Below, piece after piece: positions 1 through 8,620 of a stretch of DNA of 64,000 bases. The position numbers were made by a program, and so were the translations under genes. Positions within the stretch are counted from its first letter, which is position 1. Each line of letters opens with the position of its first letter. Below the pieces are notes generated by a model. The model had not been told where the DNA came from. It did no database searches and saw only the letters and a program-made list of their open reading frames with translations. This stretch comes from Hyphomonas beringensis (GTDB taxonomy: Bacteria; Pseudomonadota; Alphaproteobacteria; Caulobacterales; Hyphomonadaceae). Where the stretch lies: positions 37,501 to 101,500 of the forward strand of contig NZ_AWFF01000029.1 of assembly GCF_000682755.1 (NCBI RefSeq). The letters are read 5' to 3'.

Positions 1-1036
1 CCTTGATACGCGGCACGTTCACAAAGCCAGCACCACATCCGATCAGCGCGCCGCCTGGGAAGGCCAGCTTCGGAACGGACTGGAAGCCGCCCTCGGTGAT
101 CGCCCGCGCGCCATAGGCCACGCGCTTGCCGCCCTTCAGGTGAGGCAGCACGGCATCATGGTGCTTGAAGCGCTGGAATTCCTGATACGGTGAGATGTAC
201 GGGTTGGCATAGTTAAGGTGAACCACAAAGCCGACCGAGATGAACGGCTCACCATTGTCGCGGAAGTGGTACAGGAAGCTGCCGCCGCCAGTTGAGTTGT
301 CGAGCGGCCAGCCCATTGTGTGCTGGACATAGCCTTCCTGGAAATTCTCTTCCGGAACAGACCACAGCTCTTTCAGGCCAATGCCGAATTTCTGCGGGTC
401 ACGGCCTTCATCCAGATTGAACTTGGAAATCAGCTGCTTGGTGAGAGAGCCCCGCGCGCCTTCAGCGAACAGCACATATTTGCCCAGCAATTCCATGCCT
501 GGCTCATAGTCCGGCTTGTGGGAACCATCGGCCGCAATGCCCATGACGCCAGCCACAATGCCTTTGACTTCGCCATTCTCGCCCAGAACCACATCAGACG
601 CGGCAAAGCCCGGAAAGACCTCCACGCCGAGATTCTCGGCTTCCTGGCCCAGCCAGCGCGCGACATTTGCCAGCGAGCCGGTGAAATTGCCATGGTTCTT
701 CATGAAGCCTGGCATTGGCAGCCAGGAAATGTCGGCCTCGCCGTTCGGTCCAAGGAATTTGAACTTATCAGCCGTCACTTCGGTTTTCAGCGGGCGGTCA
801 TCGCGCTCACGCCAGCCAGGCAGCAGCTTGTCCAGACCGACCGGATCCATCACCACGCCGGAAAGAATGTGCGCGCCGATCTCGCCGCCCTTTTCGATCA
901 CGACAACCGAAAGATCCTCGCCAGCCTCATTAGCCAGTTGCTTGAAGCGAATTGCTGCCGACAGGCCAGCCGGTCCACCACCGACAATGACCAGATCATA
1001 TTCCATCGACTCGCGCTCAATAGCGTCATCAGCCAT
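1..1036 (-). CDS. Electron transfer flavoprotein-ubiquinone oxidoreductase, 3' end outside window
   Basis: Moves electrons from reduced electron transfer flavoprotein to ubiquinone at the inner membrane, linking acyl-CoA dehydrogenases to respiration. The visible 345 residues begin MADDAIERES and carry an FAD-binding GGGPAGL loop at residues 19-25, then EKGGEIGAHILSG and later ARGSLTKQLISKF, which match the family. The full protein is usually about 550 residues, so the quinone-binding region and the C-terminal 4Fe-4S cysteines lie beyond base 1. The ATG at 1036 has an AGGAGGAG ribosome site a few bases upstream. It is divergent from the glycosylase gene, with 93 bases between them. Identification is by sequence resemblance and is firm. 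Confidence 0.9.
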   Translation of the reverse strand, partial: MADDAIERESMEYDLVIVGGGPAGLSAAIRFKQLANEAGEDLSVVVIEKGGEIGAHILSGVVMDPVGLDKLLPGWRERDDRPLKTEVTADKFKFLGPNGEADISWLPMPGFMKNHGNFTGSLANVARWLGQEAENLGVEVFPGFAASDVVLGENGEVKGIVAGVMGIAADGSHKPDYEPGMELLGKYVLFAEGARGSLTKQLISKFNLDEGRDPQKFGIGLKELWSVPEENFQEGYVQHTMGWPLDNSTGGGSFLYHFRDNGEPFISVGFVVHLNYANPYISPYQEFQRFKHHDAVLPHLKGGKRVAYGARAITEGGFQSVPKLAFPGGALIGCGAGFVNVPRIK

Positions 1037-1129
1037 TGGTTTCTCCTCCTTGCGGGTGATAAGGTGCCCGCTCTAAGCCCATTTGTTTAAGCAATTACAG
1101 CGTCTATCAGGAAGGTCCAGAGCGTCCAT

Positions 1130-1918
1130 ATGCCAGCCCCTGCGTCAATTGATGCATTTAAAGCACTTGCCGAGTGGTGGGATGACATGGGCGTGGAGGT
1201 CGATGACGCCTCTGTACAGGCGTATTTGAAGGTCGCTGAGCGTTCTGCACCACCTGCCGCAACCGCTGCGGCAGCACCTGTCCGCCGCCCCCGCCGCAAG
1301 AAAATCAATTGGGTCGAAGAGGCAGAAAAGGCCGCGATTGCCTGTGATTCGGTCGAAACGCTCAAAGCCGCCATTGAGAAATTTGACGGCAGCCCCCTGA
1401 AACAGGGTGCGGAAAACACCGTCGTCTATGATGGCACACCAGGCGCCAGTCTGATGATTATCGGCGAAGGCCCCGGCGCAGAAGAGGACCGCAAAGGCCT
1501 GCCCTTTGTCGGCAAGGCTGGTCAGTTGCTGGACAAGATGCTGGCCGCCATTCACCGCGACCGCACCGAAAATGCCTTCATCACCAATGTGAACTATTGG
1601 CGCCCGCCCGGAAACCGCAATCCGGAAGACGAGGAACTGGCTGTCTGCCGTCCCTTTGTGGACAGAATGATCGAACTGGCAAAGCCCACCCTGATTGTGG
1701 CGGCGGGCGGTGTTCCGGCCAAATACCTGCTGGACAGCTCAAACGGCATCATGCGTCTGCGCGGCACGGAACATGTCTACACGACAGCAAGCGGCTTCAG
1801 CGTTCCCCTGATCCCGATTCTGCATCCCGCCTATCTTTTGCGTCGCCCACAAGACAAATCCCGCGCATGGCGGGATTTGCTGCTTGTTGAAAAGCGATTG
1901 AACGAATTGGGCGGCTAA
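1130..1918 (+). CDS. Uracil-DNA glycosylase, family 4-like
   Basis: Predicted to excise uracil from DNA. The 262-residue protein has the family-4 hallmarks GEGPGAEED (residues 112-120), LPFVGKAGQLLD just after it, TNVNYWRPPGNRNP near 152-165, and the C-terminal HPAYLLRRP loop starting at H232. An alanine/proline-rich linker followed by a basic patch (about residues 39-58) precedes the catalytic domain. Canonical family-4 enzymes hold a 4Fe-4S cluster with four cysteines; here only Cys72 and Cys173 exist, and the usual FDGC position reads FDGS. So the cluster is probably absent. The fold assignment is firm; cluster loss is inferred from the residue count. The stop lies three bases from the convergent hemerythrin gene. 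Confidence 0.88.
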   Translation: MPAPASIDAFKALAEWWDDMGVEVDDASVQAYLKVAERSAPPAATAAAAPVRRPRRKKINWVEEAEKAAIACDSVETLKAAIEKFDGSPLKQGAENTVVYDGTPGASLMIIGEGPGAEEDRKGLPFVGKAGQLLDKMLAAIHRDRTENAFITNVNYWRPPGNRNPEDEELAVCRPFVDRMIELAKPTLIVAAGGVPAKYLLDSSNGIMRLRGTEHVYTTASGFSVPLIPILHPAYLLRRPQDKSRAWRDLLLVEKRLNELGG

Positions 1919-1921
1919 GAC

Positions 1922-2398
1922 CTATTCTTCGAGCGCGCCCTCGGCCTTCTCGTCCACCAGGTCCATCTCTTCCTGTTTGCGTTTCTTGAAGGCGGCGGCC
2001 ATTTCGCCGAATTCATCATTACCAATGGTTTCCTTGGCAACCGGGAAGATTTCCGTCTCTTCCTCATCAATATGGTGCTCGTAATCATGGCGCAGCGTCT
2101 TGAAGCGTGTCAGCCAGCCCGGGGAACTCATCTCCATCTCGTCCAGCTCCTGGATGATGTCGTCCAGCTCCTTGTGCTCTGCAACTGAGTGCCGGCCCTT
2201 GGGCTGGCCGTCTTCCGTCTCCATTAGCGGGCTGTAGAAGGTCTCTTCCTCCGCAGCGGCATGCCCCCCGACATCATAGTAGAATTCCTTCCAGAGTTCC
2301 TGCCTCTCCGGGGAGTCGCCTTCTGTCTCTGCGAGGCGCGAAAGCAGGTGGCGATGCTTGTCATGATCGGTCTTCAGGGTTTCATAAATCGTAGGCAT
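1922..2398 (-). CDS. Hemerythrin HHE domain protein
   Basis: A 158-residue all-helical protein predicted to bind a di-iron centre and sense or scavenge oxygen, nitric oxide or iron. The metal ligands of the HHE fold are visible as DHDKHRH near the N-terminus (residues 11-17), HAAAEEE (46-52), HKEL (75-78) and HHIDEEE (108-114). There is no signal peptide or extra output domain, so it is probably a soluble single-domain protein. The C-terminus is acidic and rich in E and K. It stands alone on its strand and converges with the glycosylase gene. Physiological role is not shown by the sequence. Confidence 0.85.
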   Translation of the reverse strand: MPTIYETLKTDHDKHRHLLSRLAETEGDSPERQELWKEFYYDVGGHAAAEEETFYSPLMETEDGQPKGRHSVAEHKELDDIIQELDEMEMSSPGWLTRFKTLRHDYEHHIDEEETEIFPVAKETIGNDEFGEMAAAFKKRKQEEMDLVDEKAEGALEE

Positions 2399-2482
2399 GT
2401 GAGGGAATCCTTCCGTCTGCCTGAATAATGCTTAAAACCGCGACTTGTTCCTCTCCCCTTCGCTTCCTGATAGACCGCCCGC

Positions 2483-3166
2483 ATGCCTGCTCCACTTTCC
2501 GTCATCATCCCCACACTGAATGCCGCGGACGAACTGCCGGAGTGCCTCCAATGCCTGATGCCGGGGCTGGAGTTGGGGCTGATCCGTGAGGTGATTGTCG
2601 CCGATGGAGGCTCGGAAGATGCCACGGCCCGGATTGCCGGTGACACGGGCGCGACACTGGTGACGGGCGTGAAGGGACGCGGGGCACAACTTGCCGCCGG
2701 GGCCGGGGCTGCGCGTGGGGACTGGCTGCTCTTTCTCCACGCCGACACGCAGCTCTCAAGAGAGTGGGCAGAGCGCGTCGGCAATCATATCGACACGCGG
2801 CCGGACAAAGCCGCTGCCTTCACCCTGAAATACCGCTCAGATGCCCGCGCGGCCCGCTGGCTGGAAAAGCGCGCCAACCGCCGGGCCCGCTGGCTCGGCC
2901 TGCCCTATGGCGATCAGGGCCTGCTGATCTCCCGCCAGCTCTACGAACAGATCGGCGGCTACCCGGAGTCGCCCCTGATGGAAGACGTGATGATTATGCG
3001 CGCCATCGGAAAGTCTCGCCTCGTTTTCCTGGATGCAGAGGCCCGCACATCTGCCGCAAAGTATGAGCGTGATGGCTGGCGCAAGCGGGCATGGCGCAAC
3101 GCCTTCCTGCTGACGCGCTTCATGATGGGCGCCAAGCCGGACACGCTTGCAAAGGCTTATCGCTGA
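2483..3166 (+). CDS. GT-A glycosyltransferase family 2, TIGR04283-like
   Basis: A 227-residue GT2-fold transferase. It opens with LSVIIPTLNAADELPECL, has the nucleotide-binding VADGGSEDAT segment and a DxD-like LFLHADTQL motif near residue 90. These match the compact transferase class described as rSAM/selenodomain-associated (TIGR04283). It overlaps the next gene by one base (TGATG), so the two are translationally coupled. The pair normally goes together, and the partner here is the TIGR04282-like gene. The sugar donor and acceptor are unknown. I see no membrane segment, so it is likely cytosolic. Confidence 0.8.
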   Translation: MPAPLSVIIPTLNAADELPECLQCLMPGLELGLIREVIVADGGSEDATARIAGDTGATLVTGVKGRGAQLAAGAGAARGDWLLFLHADTQLSREWAERVGNHIDTRPDKAAAFTLKYRSDARAARWLEKRANRRARWLGLPYGDQGLLISRQLYEQIGGYPESPLMEDVMIMRAIGKSRLVFLDAEARTSAAKYERDGWRKRAWRNAFLLTRFMMGAKPDTLAKAYR

Positions 3167-3762
3167 TGCGCCGGGCGCGACTTCTGATCTATGCCAAGCC
3201 GCCCCGCATGGGCCTTGCCAAGACACGCCTCGCTGCGGGTGTCGGCCTGACCGAAGCGCGCAGGATCGCCCATTTTACCTTGGCCCGCACCATGCGCGCC
3301 GCCCTCGCCAGCGGATGCGACACACATCTCTATCTCTCGCCGCGCTCAGCACTGGGGGAGAGCCTGGGTGGCCTGTGGCCCGCACACATTCCCCGTCATG
3401 ACCAAGGGCCCGGCACACTGACGGAGAAACTCGCCAAAGGCCTCTCCGAAGCGCCCAACGGCCCCGTGCTTTTCATCGGCACGGACGCGCCAGACATTTC
3501 GCCTGCCCTGATCCGTCAGGCCGTAAGGGCGCTCGCCCGCAATGACGCAGTGTTTGGTCCGGCAGAGGATGGTGGCTTCTGGTTGTTCGGCCTCAACAAG
3601 CGCCCTAGCCTGCCCGCGATCTTCCAGAACGTCCGCTGGTCAGGCCCCCACGCCATGGCAGACCTCCGGGAAAATCTGCCCGCTCACTGGTGCGTGCAAA
3701 TAATGCAACAGCTTCAGGATATTGATGAGCAAACAGACTGGAAGAACTGGTTTCACTGCTGA
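3166..3762 (+). CDS. DUF2064 / TIGR04282-like glycosyltransferase
   Basis: A 198-residue nucleotidyl/glycosyl-transferase-like protein. It begins MRRARLLIYAKPPRMGLAKT, a CobA/GT-A-like nucleotide site, and has FIGTDAPDISP and FGPAEDGGFWLFG, the strongly conserved motifs of DUF2064. The ATG at 3166 overlaps the stop of the upstream transferase, which decides the start over an in-frame ATG at 3091 lying inside the neighbour. TIGR04282 and TIGR04283 proteins typically occur as a pair near radical SAM proteins with a seleno-domain. No such partner is adjacent here. Substrate unknown. Confidence 0.8.
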   Translation: MRRARLLIYAKPPRMGLAKTRLAAGVGLTEARRIAHFTLARTMRAALASGCDTHLYLSPRSALGESLGGLWPAHIPRHDQGPGTLTEKLAKGLSEAPNGPVLFIGTDAPDISPALIRQAVRALARNDAVFGPAEDGGFWLFGLNKRPSLPAIFQNVRWSGPHAMADLRENLPAHWCVQIMQQLQDIDEQTDWKNWFHC

Positions 3763-3847
3763 ACGCTCTGTATTTAATCCATGTTATGGCCATGCCCCGC
3801 AAAGACGTGTCCAAACTATCGTCAGGTTAGGAATTTACAGGCACATT

Positions 3848-4255
3848 ATGTATCGATTGATTTATGTCAGCACGGCGTCTGATGCGATTGCGGCTGACGA
3901 TCTTGAAAATATCATAGCCACCGCTCAGCGTAATAATGCAACGCGAGACATTACCGGTGTCCTTCTCTTCAACGGGCTCAACTTCCTGCAGGTCCTGGAA
4001 GGCCCTCGAAAAGAGATCGAACAGCTCTTCATGCACATCAACATGGATAGACGCCACGTCTCCGTGGTGACTGTGCTGCAGGAAGAGATGAAAGAGCGCA
4101 TCTTCAAGACATGGGCCATGGCTCACCGCGTTTCACCGCAAAGCAAGGCTCCCGGCCGCACCACAGCTGAGAACATGTCAGACATTCTTGAGGGTGAGCT
4201 GCCAGAGCATGTGCGGCGTGTGCTCGACAATTTTGAGCAGCTGAAGGGCATCTGA
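3848..4255 (+). CDS. Short BLUF blue-light photoreceptor
   Basis: A 135-residue flavin-binding blue-light sensor with a single BLUF domain (about residues 1-95) and a short helical tail. The residues that make the BLUF photocycle are present: Tyr6 in MYRLIYVS, Asn30 in NNATRDITG, Gln48 in FLQVLEG and Trp89 in TWAMAH. There is no fused EAL, GGDEF or other output domain, so it must signal through a partner. The ATG at 3848 is chosen because the BLUF fold begins exactly there; an in-frame extension to 3722 would run into the upstream gene. It stands alone between two unrelated genes, with an AT-richer 85-base leader. Confidence 0.92.
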   Translation: MYRLIYVSTASDAIAADDLENIIATAQRNNATRDITGVLLFNGLNFLQVLEGPRKEIEQLFMHINMDRRHVSVVTVLQEEMKERIFKTWAMAHRVSPQSKAPGRTTAENMSDILEGELPEHVRRVLDNFEQLKGI

Positions 4256-4327
4256 TTTCACAGGAAATCCAGACTGCCCAAACATTTGTTCTTGATTTGT
4301 TCCATTCCTTGTGGCGAACTCCCGCCC

Positions 4328-5461
4328 ATGAGGACAGGTCAGAAACTCCAGCCCAAAGGCCGCATCACCCTGCTCGATACGCAGCAGGTCAGCGAGCGCT
4401 TTCAGCAACGCGGTCGCGGCGCCATCTCCAATCAGACAGGCCGTTTCGAAAAGGAAACGCATGAGGCTTTTGACGATGGCTGGGGCACTATAGAGGAAGA
4501 CGCCGGGCGGCTGGAAACCCAGCTGATGAAGGATACCGCCCGCACGATCATCACCTTCAACAAGTCACCGGACATCCATTTTGACCGCTCGGTAAACCCG
4601 TATCGCGGCTGCGAGCATGGGTGCATCTATTGCTTCGCCCGTCCCTCTCATGCCTGGGGCGGTCTATCACCGGGGCTCGATTTCGAGAGCAAGCTGTTCT
4701 TCAAGGACAATGCGGTGGAGCTGTTGAAGCGGGAATTGTCAAAGCCCGGCTACCTGCCCCGCCCTATCGCGCTTGGCATAAATACCGACGCCTACCAGCC
4801 CATCGAGCGCGAGCTTGGCCTGACCCGCAGCCTGCTGGAAGTGCTGGCAAAGTATCGCCACCCTGTCAGCCTGTTGACCAAGTCAGCCCTCATCCAGCGG
4901 GACATTGACCTGATCGCGCCGATGGCCCACGCGCCGATTGTGCGTGTCGGCATCTCCCTCACCACGCTGGACCGCACGCTTGCCCGCAAGATGGAGCCGC
5001 GCGCCGCCACGCCCCAGCGCCGGCTCGACACAATCAAGGCCCTGACGGATGCAGGCATTCCTGTCACCGTGATGACGGCGCCGATCATTCCCGGCCTCAA
5101 TGATCACGAGATTGAAACCCTGCTGGAGGCCGCCGCCGATCATGGCGCGACCGGTGCTGGCTATGTGCTGCTGCGCCTGCCCTATGAGATCAAGGATCTG
5201 TTCCATGAATGGCTGGCCCAGCACGTGCCGGACCGGGCGGCCCGGGTTATCAACCTGCTGCGCGAAATGCGGGGCGGGAAGGATTATGACGCCAAATGGT
5301 TCGAGCGCGGCACGGGCCGTGGACCGATGGCGGAATTGATTTCCAAGCGCTTTGCCCGCGCCGCGCAAAAGCTGGGCATGAACCAGAACCGTAAGCCCCT
5401 GCGCACAGACATTTTCCGTCCGATGGAAGATGCAGGCGGCCAGCTGCGCCTGGACGTCTAG
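4328..5461 (+). CDS. PA0069-family radical SAM protein (SPL-like)
   Basis: A 377-residue radical S-adenosylmethionine protein. The cluster motif is CEHGCIYC (Cys95, Cys99, Cys102), a Cx3CxxC arrangement, followed by FARPSHAW, as in the family related to spore photoproduct lyase. LGINTDAYQP, LLTKSALIQRD and TAPIIPGLND are further conserved TIM-barrel stretches. Function in this family is not established; a nucleic-acid repair role is often guessed from the resemblance to spore photoproduct lyase. The ATG at 4328 is preferred over a TTG at 4286. It is convergent with the DUF779 gene, which ends six bases away. Confidence 0.85.
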   Translation: MRTGQKLQPKGRITLLDTQQVSERFQQRGRGAISNQTGRFEKETHEAFDDGWGTIEEDAGRLETQLMKDTARTIITFNKSPDIHFDRSVNPYRGCEHGCIYCFARPSHAWGGLSPGLDFESKLFFKDNAVELLKRELSKPGYLPRPIALGINTDAYQPIERELGLTRSLLEVLAKYRHPVSLLTKSALIQRDIDLIAPMAHAPIVRVGISLTTLDRTLARKMEPRAATPQRRLDTIKALTDAGIPVTVMTAPIIPGLNDHEIETLLEAAADHGATGAGYVLLRLPYEIKDLFHEWLAQHVPDRAARVINLLREMRGGKDYDAKWFERGTGRGPMAELISKRFARAAQKLGMNQNRKPLRTDIFRPMEDAGGQLRLDV

Positions 5462-5467
5462 CGCGCC

Positions 5468-5851
5468 TCAGCCAAGCGCCGCCAGTTCTTGCGCAGTGAA
5501 GACCCGCCCGCGCGACAGAAACCTCCGCTCACGGCCATTATCCAGAGAGAACATGCCACCGCGACCCGGCACGACATCCAGGATCAGCTGCGTGTGTTTC
5601 CACGCCTCGAACTGGCTACCGGAAATATAGACCGGCACACCATCAATGTCGCCCAGCTTCACATCGCCCTCGCCAATCCTGAACTCATCCGCTGGATAGC
5701 ACATCGGGCTGGAGCCATCACAGCACCCGCCCGACTGATGAAAAATGATGTCGGGATGGTCCTGCCGGATCTCCGCAATAAGTCCGCGTGCCGCGTCTGT
5801 CGCAATCACACGCTCCGGTATGCCAGGCGAAGTCGAGGACGATCCGTCCAT
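5468..5851 (-). CDS. DUF779 protein, aldehyde-dehydrogenase-associated
   Basis: A 127-residue soluble protein of the DUF779 family. The conserved cysteine-rich HQSGGCCDGSSPMCYP segment lies near residues 38-53 and YISGSQFEAWKHTQL further on. These proteins are usually encoded beside NAD-dependent aldehyde dehydrogenases of the ExaC/AldB type. An ALDH of exactly that type is on the same strand at 6951-8474, but an opposite-strand membrane protein gene lies between them. A GGAAGGA ribosome site precedes the ATG. Molecular role is unknown; clustered cysteines suggest metal or thiol chemistry. Confidence 0.82.
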   Translation of the reverse strand: MDGSSSTSPGIPERVIATDAARGLIAEIRQDHPDIIFHQSGGCCDGSSPMCYPADEFRIGEGDVKLGDIDGVPVYISGSQFEAWKHTQLILDVVPGRGGMFSLDNGRERRFLSRGRVFTAQELAALG

Positions 5852-6047
5852 CTATCTGTCCTTCCACCATTTTGCCGAAGACATCATTGATCTCTTCCAG
5901 ATAAAGGAAATATCCTTTGGCAAATGGTCAATATAATTATTGGTCTGCGATGACATAGTGCTTTTGATACGCGGTACCTTGGGCCTAAGACATATCCAGG
6001 CGGACCTGCCGGTGTCCGACGAAACGAAAAACAGTCGGGACATCTTG

Positions 6048-6776
6048 ATGCCGCAGAATTCCGAATCCCGTAGGCGGGATACCGAAATGAGACAACATTT
6101 CGCGCGCCTGTCTGTGCCGCAAGGATTTGTATCGCTGATACTCAACTCTGTTGCCGGATATGTCGATGCGGTCGGATATCTTGCCTTGCTGTCCTCGATC
6201 CGGATGTTTCCCTCTTTCATGAGCGGCAACCTTACCAAAATCGTGACCAGTGTCGCGAATGGCGACGGTACAACGTCTTTGAAAATTACCGGTGCGGTTC
6301 TCGCCTTCTTTGTGGGGAGCGTCATTGGTCGCCTGGTGAATGCGGGCGAACCGCGGCGCGATCCGGCGTCGCTGGCGCTGGTCGCGGGGGTTCTCGGTGC
6401 CTCGACAGTCAATCTGGTAATGGGCGGCCACGAATACCTGACGCTGGTGGCTCTGGCCGCGGCAATGGGCATGATCAATCATTCTTTCAGCGGGAATATG
6501 GATTTCTATGTTCGCACGTTCCTGAGCGGAATGCTGGTGACGCTCGCGGGAACGGTGGCCGATGTAATCGCTGGGCGCGCGAACTGGCGTGAGATGGTGG
6601 TCCCTTTGGCCACATTGCTCAGCGTCCTGAGCGGGGCGTTCGCAGGGGCATTGATGGTCATCCACGCGCCTCTTGCCGTCTCGATCTCCCTTCCGACCGC
6701 CGTGATCACAATCGTCGTCATCGCCTTGCTGACCGGGCTGGTCAGGCCCGAAGACGACGAGGCGCTGGAGGACTGA
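6048..6776 (+). CDS. YoaK/DUF1275 family membrane protein
   Basis: About 242 residues with six predicted membrane helices, for example LILNSVAGYVDAVGYLALL, VLAFFVGSVIGRLV, MLVTLAGTVADVIAG and AVITIVVIALLTGLV. YVDAVGYL followed by FMSGNLTK is the DUF1275 signature. Function of the family is unknown; transport is commonly supposed. The start is uncertain: ATG 6048, ATG 6087 and a TTG at 5940 are in frame. The conserved domain begins after 6087 and a CGGGA sits upstream of 6048. It splits the DUF779-ALDH pair on the other strand, which suggests later insertion. Confidence 0.8.
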   Translation: MPQNSESRRRDTEMRQHFARLSVPQGFVSLILNSVAGYVDAVGYLALLSSIRMFPSFMSGNLTKIVTSVANGDGTTSLKITGAVLAFFVGSVIGRLVNAGEPRRDPASLALVAGVLGASTVNLVMGGHEYLTLVALAAAMGMINHSFSGNMDFYVRTFLSGMLVTLAGTVADVIAGRANWREMVVPLATLLSVLSGAFAGALMVIHAPLAVSISLPTAVITIVVIALLTGLVRPEDDEALED

Positions 6777-6950
6777 TGCCTGCCGGGCACCCGATTTCGC
6801 CGTATAATGCGGAATTCAGGCCATACTCTAAAGCGCGAACGTAAAGGAAAGCTGCGCCGCTATTCTTGCACTGCGACTGTAAGCAGGAAGAACTGGCCAT
6901 ACAGGCGGCGCCGGGCCACAAACCGGCACCGCCACGCATCACACCATCTC

Positions 6951-8474
6951 TCAGAAGAAGCCGAGCTTTTTCGGAGAGTAGGACACCAGCATGTTCTTGG
7001 TCTGCTGGTAATGGTCCAGCATCTTGGCGTGGTTTTCACGTCCGATGCCGGATTGCTTATAGCCGCCAAAGGCCGCATGGGCCGGATAGGCGTGATAGCA
7101 ATTGGTCCACACGCGCCCTGCCTGAATGGCGCGGCCAAAGCGATAGCAGGTATTCGCCTCACGGCTCCACACGCCAGCTCCCAAGCCATACAGCGTATCA
7201 TTGGCAATGGAGAGCGCCTCGTCATTGTCCTTGAACGTCGTAACGGAAACGACTGGCCCAAAGATTTCTTCCTGGAACACACGCATCTTGTTGTGCCCTT
7301 TCAGAACCGTGGGCTTGACGTAAAAGCCTCCTGAAAGCTCTCCGCCATGATTTGCCGCCTCGCCGCCGATCAACACTTCGGCGCCTTCCTGACGGCCAAT
7401 GTCGAAATAGGAGAGGATCTTTTCCTTCTGCTCCGAACTGGCCTGCGCGCCGATCATGGTCGCCGGGTCCAGAGGGTTGCCTTGCTTGATCGCCTCGACG
7501 CGTTTCAGGGCGCGTTCCATGAAGCGGTCATAGATCTTCTCATGGATCAGTGCGCGGGATGGGCAGGTGCAGACCTCGCCCTGGTTCAGCGCAAACATGA
7601 CAAAGCCCTCAATCGCCTTGTCTAGATAGTCATCATCGGCGCGCATCACGTCTTCAAAGAAGATGTTCGGAGACTTGCCACCAAGTTCCAGCGTAACCGG
7701 GATCAGGTTTTCAGACGCATACTGCATAATCAGGCGCCCGGTTGTCGTCTCACCTGTAAAGGCAATCTTGGCGATGCGCTTGCTGGAGGCGAGCGGCTTG
7801 CCCGCCTCCAGGCCAAAGCCGTTCACGATGTTCAGAACACCGGCGGGGAGGAGGTCACCGATCAGTTCTGCCAGCACCATGATGGCGGCAGGTGTCTGCT
7901 CTGCCGGCTTCAGCACAACGCAGTTCCCGGCCGCCAGGGCCGGCGCAAGTTTCCACACCGCCATTAGCAGCGGGAAATTCCAGGGAATGATCTGACCCAC
8001 CACGCCCAGCGGCTCATGGAAGTGATAGGCAATCGTGTCATGGTCGATTTCGGAAATGCCACCTTCCTGCGCGCGAATGCAGCCTGCGAAATAGCGGAAA
8101 TGGTCCACGGCCAGCGGCAGGTCTGCTGCCATGGTCTCGCGGATTGGCTTACCATTGTCCCAGGTCTCACAAGTGGCGAGATGTTCGAGGTTTTCCTCCA
8201 TCACATCCGCTATCTTGTTCAGAATATTGGCGCGCTCTGCCGGCGAGGTGCGTCCCCACGCCTCCTTCGCGGCATGGGCTGCGTCGAGGGCAAGCTCGAT
8301 GTCTCCGGCATCAGAGCGAGCGATCTGGCAGATCACCTTGCCCGTGACGGGAGACGTATTATCGAAATACCGTCCATTCTGAGGGGCGACGAATTTGCCG
8401 CCAATAAAGTTGTCATACTTCTCCTTGAACGGAGCAGTCATGGATGTGGAATCAAGAATCTGAGTGTCGGCCAT
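6951..8474 (-). CDS. NAD-dependent aldehyde dehydrogenase, acetaldehyde (ExaC/AcoD) type
   Basis: A 507-residue oxidoreductase that should convert acetaldehyde or similar short aldehydes to the acid. The oxyanion-hole IPWNFP (Asn166), the general base Glu263 in LELGGKSPN and the nucleophile Cys302 in [13 protein letters not shown] are all present; the CTCPSR loop marks the ExaC/AldB subgroup. The C-terminus runs [10 protein letters not shown], again typical. The ATG at 8474 is chosen over an upstream in-frame start because GGAGGAAA lies just before it. It follows the GAF/Fis regulator on the same strand, with a perfect inverted repeat between them, so it is probably that regulator's target. 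Confidence 0.93.
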   Translation of the reverse strand: MADTQILDSTSMTAPFKEKYDNFIGGKFVAPQNGRYFDNTSPVTGKVICQIARSDAGDIELALDAAHAAKEAWGRTSPAERANILNKIADVMEENLEHLATCETWDNGKPIRETMAADLPLAVDHFRYFAGCIRAQEGGISEIDHDTIAYHFHEPLGVVGQIIPWNFPLLMAVWKLAPALAAGNCVVLKPAEQTPAAIMVLAELIGDLLPAGVLNIVNGFGLEAGKPLASSKRIAKIAFTGETTTGRLIMQYASENLIPVTLELGGKSPNIFFEDVMRADDDYLDKAIEGFVMFALNQGEVCTCPSRALIHEKIYDRFMERALKRVEAIKQGNPLDPATMIGAQASSEQKEKILSYFDIGRQEGAEVLIGGEAANHGGELSGGFYVKPTVLKGHNKMRVFQEEIFGPVVSVTTFKDNDEALSIANDTLYGLGAGVWSREANTCYRFGRAIQAGRVWTNCYHAYPAHAAFGGYKQSGIGRENHAKMLDHYQQTKNMLVSYSPKKLGFF

Positions 8475-8585
8475 CTGAAATTTCCTCCGGTGTCTGGCAT
8501 TCTTCGTCATAGGTGCGAAGACTTGGGGCCAGTGTCCGGCGGCGACGGGCCGCTGTCATCATTACGGGAACGAGAAGAAGAGGAA

Positions 8586-8614
8586 ACTGTCTCAGGGTTG
8601 AGACAGTGTGAGAC
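8586..8614. promoter_or_regulatory. Perfect inverted repeat upstream of ALDH (operator candidate)
   Basis: ACTGTCTCA (8586-8594) and TGAGACAGT (8599-8607) form a 9-base perfect palindrome with a 4-base centre, and a third TGAGAC follows at 8609-8614. It lies between the regulator's stop and the ALDH start, about 110 bases upstream of the latter. A Fis-type helix-turn-helix protein, such as the one encoded next door, could bind it. Read on the minus strand it could also fold as a hairpin followed by a pyrimidine-rich TTTCCTCTTCTTC, so a terminator for the regulator gene is the alternative. Confidence 0.55.
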
Positions 8615-8620
8615 GGAAAA

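Noticed and set aside
8475..8620. Sigma54 promoter before the aldehyde dehydrogenase
   Set aside because: The nearest GG...GC pair is two bases too far apart and the regulator lacks the sigma54 activation domain.
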